The notes below the pieces were generated by a model. The model had not been told where the DNA came from, did not search any database, and saw only the letters and a list, made by a program, of their open reading frames with translations. A program made the position numbers and the translations under genes. 9,572 nt of DNA from Holosporales bacterium. Its GTDB lineage: Bacteria > Pseudomonadota > Alphaproteobacteria > BNTO01. Below are positions 6,117 through 9,572 of the stretch, piece by piece. The stretch is taken from positions 1 to 9,572 of the forward strand of contig JAISRQ010000109.1 in assembly GCA_031273545.1 (NCBI GenBank). Reading direction: 5' to 3'. The first letter of the stretch is position 1. Each line of letters begins with the position of its first letter.

Positions 6117-7369
6117 CTATTTCCAAGCCAGAGCGATATCCTTTGCCAAAAACTTAGCGGCTTCTTGTCCCGTGTTGATGTGCGCCCCGTATAGTCCTGC
6201 ACAGCGTAATGGAGCAATCCAGCACAAGTGGAAAACGTCAAAGATTGCAGCACACTGTTTTGCCCCGAAATTCCAGATTGCGGCGCAATGCGCACATTCG
6301 TCCCAAACCTAGCCGTGGCAAGCTCCGTCAACCCTTGAGCATGACATGCTCCTCCTGTTAGCAATATTTTCTGAAAAACCACAGGATTTACCTCACATGA
6401 TGCTTCCCGTAAGTTTTCTATTACGCAGTCAAATATATCATCCATGCGTGCCTTCATTATTTCAAATATAACTTGCCTAGATACGTAGTCAACATTTGGG
6501 CCAGACTTTCCCATTTGAGTAATGGGGACTTGCTCTGCTGAGTTTTTGTCTTCAAAGCTTCCATATAGCGTCTTAATGCGCTCTGCTTGCGATAGTGTCG
6601 TGGAGAGCCCTCGAGCAAGGTCCGACGTAATGTGAAAACCCCCAATTGGCACGCTCCCAAACCACACCAAGTTCCCTGCGTAAAAGCACGCAATTTGCGT
6701 AGACTTTCCGCCAATGTCTAGAAGTGTTGCGCCAAGCTCTGCTTCGTCGTTGATTAGGCATGCGAGGCCAGCAGCGTACGAATCTGCGACAAAACCCGCA
6801 ACATCAAGGTTACAGCGCCCGATACAGTGCATTAAGTTCTTTATATACGATTTATTCGTCATAACGACATGACACGTAGCAGATAAATCTTCGCCAATCA
6901 TACCGGTTGGATCTTGAATATTTGCCATGTCGTCTAGTTTATATGACAGAGGCCAAACATGAATTATATACTGGCTATTGTCCGTCTGAGAATTTTTGGA
7001 CAGGTTAAACAATTTGCGAATATGCGTAGGCTGTATAGGTGTTTGCCCTGACAAAGATAAATGCGTAACGACTTTGCGCGTTTGAATAAGCGATGTCGGA
7101 ATATTTACATACACTTCTTTTATATTTTTCTTCGCAGTTTCTTCGGCTGCGTATACAGCGTTTAAAATCGTATCTTCAAGCGCATCGATATCGGAAATTC
7201 CAGATAAATTCACTCCACGGGATGCCCTTTGCCCAAAACCGGATAACAACACCTGCGGAGAGGTGGATTCGCCGTCATATTGCAGGCTTCCTATGGCGCA
7301 GCTCACCTTTTCTGTTCCGACATCTAATCCAGCAAATGCGCCATACAACTTTGATTGAGAGCTATTCAT
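6113..7369 (-). CDS. ftsA: Cell division protein FtsA (actin-like)
   Basis: FtsA polymerises on the inner face of the cytoplasmic membrane and tethers FtsZ filaments there. The product has 418 residues, normal length. Actin-fold ATPase motifs are visible: phosphate-1 AGLDVGTEK near residues 13-21, phosphate-2 LLDIGGKST near 216-224, and the adenosine motif LLTGGACHAQGL near 336-347. The FtsA-specific 1C subdomain lies around 85-170 and includes the recognisable IHVWPLSYKLDD and DPTGMIGEDL segments. The C-terminus SFWQRISLWLGNS is the amphipathic membrane-targeting helix. The start ATG is preceded by AAGGA (complement of 7379-7383) nine bases upstream. In most bacteria ftsA sits between ftsQ and ftsZ; here the downstream neighbour is a non-coding stretch and tyrS, and tssK is divergent upstream. 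Confidence 0.97.
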   Translation of the reverse strand: MNSSQSKLYGAFAGLDVGTEKVSCAIGSLQYDGESTSPQVLLSGFGQRASRGVNLSGISDIDALEDTILNAVYAAEETAKKNIKEVYVNIPTSLIQTRKVVTHLSLSGQTPIQPTHIRKLFNLSKNSQTDNSQYIIHVWPLSYKLDDMANIQDPTGMIGEDLSATCHVVMTNKSYIKNLMHCIGRCNLDVAGFVADSYAAGLACLINDEAELGATLLDIGGKSTQIACFYAGNLVWFGSVPIGGFHITSDLARGLSTTLSQAERIKTLYGSFEDKNSAEQVPITQMGKSGPNVDYVSRQVIFEIMKARMDDIFDCVIENLREASCEVNPVVFQKILLTGGACHAQGLTELATARFGTNVRIAPQSGISGQNSVLQSLTFSTCAGLLHYAVQDYTGRTSTRDKKPLSFWQRISLWLGNS

Positions 7370-7486
7370 GTATGTTATTCCTTAAATGAATGCCAGCTTG
7401 AGTAAATGGCGGATGTTTGGGTTCATTAATATTGTTGGCATCATTCTTTTGCCCCTAGGCGAATTCAGATTATTAGGACTCGCCAC

Positions 7487-7513
7487 ATTATAGCCTATAC
7501 GCACTCTTGGCAA
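7487..7513 (-). promoter_or_regulatory. Candidate sigma-70-type promoter for ftsA
   Basis: On the minus strand a perfect TATAAT (complement of 7487-7492) is preceded, after a slightly short 15-base spacer, by TTGCCA (complement of 7508-7513). It lies about 118 bases upstream of the ftsA start. On the plus strand the overlapping TTGGCA at 7507-7512, 17 bases before CACAAT at 7530-7535, could serve tssK; that pair is weaker. The 202-base ftsA-tssK interval thus plausibly holds divergent promoters. Confidence 0.4.
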
Positions 7514-7571
7514 CATTCTTAATTATTGTCACAATGCTCATATAACAGTTTTATTACGTGTACATGCGCAT

Positions 7572-8936
7572 ATGTCAGAGCGTTCATCAATTACTCACAA
7601 AATACAGTGGCACGACGGAATGGCGCTTTTGCCTCACCATTTTCAGCAACTTGACCTACGCATGTCTCAGGTTATTGCGCATAATATGAGCATTGTGTCG
7701 CGCTATCATTGGGGAATACAGGATTTGGTTATTGACGCGATCGCATTGCCGGATGGGACTTTTCGAGTAAAAAATGCCGAAGTCGTAATGCCTGATGGCC
7801 TAATCTTTCACTACACGTCGTCGGACAGAATGCTCCCTATATTGGAGATCGACCTTCAGCCGTACAAGCCCGCCTCTAACCGGGAGGTGATTACTGTTTG
7901 GTTGGTGCTTCCTGCTTATTTAGACGGAACCTCCCCAATTTGTGCAGCAACCCCGCGTTTTAAATCGGTAGACGGCCCTTCTGTTGTTGATGAGAATACG
8001 GATGATAATCCTGTTGATATTCCTCGATTAATTCCTTGTTTCTCTTTGTGTGTTGGGGAGGCAACTCCGGCTAACCATGTAGGGTTCCCTCTCGCGAAAG
8101 TTAAATTTACAGAAGGAGCGTTTGTTTTAATTGACTTCACTCCGCCATGTTTTCAACTCAGCGAGAAATCACATTTGTGGAACATTTGCATAGATATGAC
8201 CCGGAAAATAAGGGAAAAAGCGCTTGCCCTGAGTGAAAAATGGCAAAATCAACTTGGCACGAGTTTACTTCGCGAAACATCAGAAATGCTGAAGCCGTTG
8301 GTTGCCATGTTGCCTACACTGGAGGCCTTAGTCGCAGGGAAGGATGTGGCGCCATTTGAGTTGTATGACGAATTAATGGAGAGTGCGGGGTTTGTTGCGC
8401 AATTGAATCTTTCTAGCGTCCCGCCACGTTTTGATAAGTATGACCACAATAATGCGGACAATTGTATCTTGCCTATACTCAATTATATTATCCAATGCAT
8501 AGATCATCTGTCTTTAGAGTATGCAATATTTTCGTTTAAGAAAAATGACCGTGTGTTTTCGTTTAAGTTGAATGCAGCGTATTGCCTTTCCAGCAAAGAG
8601 ATTTTTGTTGGGGTACGTGCCAAACCGGGGATACAAACCAAACAAGTCGAGGATTGGATGGAAGAAGCTGTGATTGCGTCAGACGATGCGCTGCGGAAGG
8701 TGCAAAACATGCGAGTAACAGGGGCCGCAAGGAAGCTGATAACCGGGGAACAGTTGTACGAAATGTCTCCGCCGCGTGATATTACGCTATTTACTGTTAC
8801 GTTAGACCCGCAGTTTATTACGCCAAATCAGTATTTGCACATATTCAACCCGTCGGATACGGAGCATTACCGTCCAGTAGATATAGTGCTTTATGTGCCG
8901 AAGGATGAAAAGAGCTCAGCCCGAGAGGCGGCATGA
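7572..8936 (+). CDS. tssK: Type VI secretion system baseplate protein TssK
   Basis: TssK is the baseplate-to-membrane-complex adaptor of the type VI secretion system: its N-terminal part binds the TssF/TssG wedge and its C-terminal head docks on TssL and TssM. The 454-residue product has the expected length. The N-terminus ITHKIQWHDGMALLPHHFQQ matches the family signature (W-x-x-GM-x-L-x-P-x-HFQQ), followed by the PDGTFRV and MPDGLIFHY beta-rich segment near residues 60-80. The C-terminal region (RDITLFTVTLDPQF, then a short beta-rich end) is also family-like. The start ATG has no clear Shine-Dalgarno sequence, but the family signature begins about ten residues in, so it is probably correct. 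No other T6SS gene is present on either side: ftsA lies divergently upstream and tadA follows 215 bases later. The stop codon overlaps an ATG (ATGA) opening a 13-codon frame. Confidence 0.93.
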   Translation: MSERSSITHKIQWHDGMALLPHHFQQLDLRMSQVIAHNMSIVSRYHWGIQDLVIDAIALPDGTFRVKNAEVVMPDGLIFHYTSSDRMLPILEIDLQPYKPASNREVITVWLVLPAYLDGTSPICAATPRFKSVDGPSVVDENTDDNPVDIPRLIPCFSLCVGEATPANHVGFPLAKVKFTEGAFVLIDFTPPCFQLSEKSHLWNICIDMTRKIREKALALSEKWQNQLGTSLLRETSEMLKPLVAMLPTLEALVAGKDVAPFELYDELMESAGFVAQLNLSSVPPRFDKYDHNNADNCILPILNYIIQCIDHLSLEYAIFSFKKNDRVFSFKLNAAYCLSSKEIFVGVRAKPGIQTKQVEDWMEEAVIASDDALRKVQNMRVTGAARKLITGEQLYEMSPPRDITLFTVTLDPQFITPNQYLHIFNPSDTEHYRPVDIVLYVPKDEKSSAREAA

Positions 8937-8974
8937 TTGGTCCACTTGATTATTCAGCTCCTGGTTCGCATTAA
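8933..8974 (+). pseudogene. 13-codon ORF coupled to tssK, possible remnant of the next T6SS gene
   Basis: The tssK stop TGA overlaps an ATG (ATGA at 8933-8936), with GAGAGG at 8923-8928 four bases upstream of the ATG. This is the normal layout for a translationally coupled downstream gene. The frame encodes only MIGPLDYSAPGSH before TAA at 8972-8974. In many T6SS clusters tssL follows tssK, so this may be the stump of such a gene. The peptide is too short to identify, and a chance ATGA cannot be excluded. Confidence 0.3.
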
Positions 8975-8992
8975 CTGGGGACACCTAGGATA

Positions 8993-9079
8993 TACCAAAT
9001 CCCCAAATGATTGCGGGTCGTTTGGGGAAGTCAGAACACTTGCTATTTTTTCTCTCCTTTTCCACAGGGGGTCCCGGTA
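8993..9079 (+). mobile_element. Dispersed inverted-repeat element, copy B (MITE-like)
   Basis: This copy is 87 bp, with TA on both sides (8991-8992 and 9080-9081) and ends TACC...GGTA; with the flanks the termini read ATATACC and GGTATAT. The left arm contains CCCCAAATGATTGCGGGTCG at 9001-9020, which matches the reverse complement of copy A over almost its full length, and it aligns on to copy C through GGAAGTCAGAAC and the T-rich middle. The right end GTCCCGGTA matches the outer part of copy A's left end, but its inner arm has diverged. CCCCAAA (9001-9007) and TTTGGGG (9021-9027) also form a small local stem. Confidence 0.8.
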
Positions 9080-9085
9080 TATGTT

Positions 9086-9114
9086 TTGACATTTGTAAGA
9101 AATTACCACAGCAT
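9086..9114 (+). promoter_or_regulatory. Candidate promoter for tadA
   Basis: A perfect TTGACA (9086-9091) stands just outside the right end of element B. Seventeen bases later CAGCAT (9109-9114) is a weak -10 (three of six). The tadA ATG follows 38 bases on. The strong -35 with correct position makes it plausible; the poor -10 keeps it tentative. Confidence 0.35.
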
Positions 9115-9151
9115 GACTGGGGGTATCACTTGACTATTCAACGAAGAGTTC

Positions 9152-9572
9152 ATGTTTGACTTTAGTTTTATGCGTGTTTCGCTTGAAATGGCTGAGCTTG
9201 CAGCAGAGAAGGACTCCGTTCCTGTTGGGGCAGTTATTACGTTAAACGGCGAAATAATCGCAAAAGCCCACAATGATATGCAGTCTTTGCATAAATCCAT
9301 TCCAAAGGCGATGCTTCATGCTGAGATGATTGTACTGATAGAGGCATCCGAACGCTTAGGAGTGAACCGGTTAGATGGATGCGACATATACGTTACGTTA
9401 GAGCCATGCCAAATGTGCTTAGGGGCGGTTGCGTTGATGAGGGTGAATAGAATTATTTTTGGTGCGTATAGTTACTCAGTATTTCGGAATTTGGGCCCTG
9501 ATCTTGGAGGAAGCCTTTTTGAAAATTCTGGACAAAATACGGGGGAAAATATTGGACCTAATATTGGAGAAA
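9152..9572 (+). CDS. tadA: tRNA-specific adenosine deaminase TadA (3' end beyond the window)
   Basis: TadA deaminates adenosine 34 to inosine in the tRNA-Arg(ACG) anticodon. The frame opens at ATG 9152 with a weak AAGAG upstream and stays open for 140 codons to the window end. Zinc and catalytic residues are at the expected places: His56 and Glu58 in LHAEM, Cys86 and Cys89 in VTLEPCQMCLGAV. The AEKDSVPVGAV segment (18-28) and AHND near 39-42 are also family features. The residues before HAE (IPKAML) differ from the common DPTA. After GAYSYS near residue 113 the sequence departs from the usual ending: GPDLGGSLFENSG is followed by a four-residue repeat, GQNT-GENI-GPNI-GE, where family members have a less repetitive C-terminus. 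It is the only translation gene near tssK and probably has its own promoter. Confidence 0.92.
   Translation, partial: MFDFSFMRVSLEMAELAAEKDSVPVGAVITLNGEIIAKAHNDMQSLHKSIPKAMLHAEMIVLIEASERLGVNRLDGCDIYVTLEPCQMCLGAVALMRVNRIIFGAYSYSVFRNLGPDLGGSLFENSGQNTGENIGPNIGE
9530..9572 (+). repeat. 12-bp imperfect tandem repeat in the 3' part of tadA
   Basis: Units of 12 bases start at 9530 (GGACAAAATACG), 9542 (GGGGAAAATATT), 9554 (GGACCTAATATT) and 9566 (incomplete, cut by the window end). They encode Gly-x-Asn-Ile/Thr repeats in frame with tadA. Confidence 0.7.

Noticed and set aside
9001..9027. CCCCAAA/TTTGGGG stem as a simple intrinsic terminator of tssK
   Set aside because: No T run follows the stem, and the same sequence is present in the other element copies in both orientations relative to genes, so it is better explained as part of the dispersed element.

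Overview
The window looks like a piece of an alphaproteobacterial chromosome of the intracellular, protist-associated kind (Holosporales or a relative is my best guess). This rests on moderately AT-rich DNA, alphaproteobacterial-looking FtsA and TyrRS sequences, a type VI secretion gene, a large BspA-type leucine-rich-repeat secreted protein, and familiar operons broken into single genes. The placement is inference; no rRNA or other marker is present.

Layout, left to right. (1) 1-1579, plus strand: the 3' end of plsX and complete fabH, a fatty-acid/phospholipid pair in its usual order; the ihfA gene that often follows in alphaproteobacteria is absent. (2) 1739-4129, plus: a 796-residue exported BspA/LRR_5 protein, which appears to be an internal duplication of a whole 'N-cap, LRR, C-cap' module. 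(3) 4436-5683, minus: tyrS, convergent with the LRR gene. (4) 5684-6112: about 430 bases without a secure gene, holding the tyrS promoter, a repeat element and a possible decayed reading frame. (5) 6113-7369, minus: ftsA, without ftsQ or ftsZ beside it. (6) 7572-8936, plus: tssK, a type VI secretion baseplate gene standing alone, followed by a 13-codon coupled mini-ORF that may be a gene remnant. (7) 9152-end, plus: the 5' part of tadA.

The main unlisted structure is a small dispersed element found three times in the intergenic DNA (4141-4231, 5721-5811, 8993-9079). The copies are 91, 91 and 87 bp, have inverted ends (TACC...GGTA) that extend into 25-30 bp arms, and share an internal core. 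Two copies are flanked by a TA dinucleotide on both sides. This is what a miniature inverted-repeat element (MITE) of the IS630/Tc1-mariner type, or an analogue of the Rickettsia palindromic elements, would look like. One copy abuts the tyrS promoter, one lies in the shared 3' region of two convergent genes, and one sits just downstream of the tssK remnant and upstream of tadA.

Functionally the genes do not form one system: lipid synthesis, translation (tyrS, tadA) and division (ftsA) are housekeeping, while the LRR protein and TssK point to interaction with a host or with other bacteria. I see no tRNA, rRNA, CRISPR array or intact transposase.
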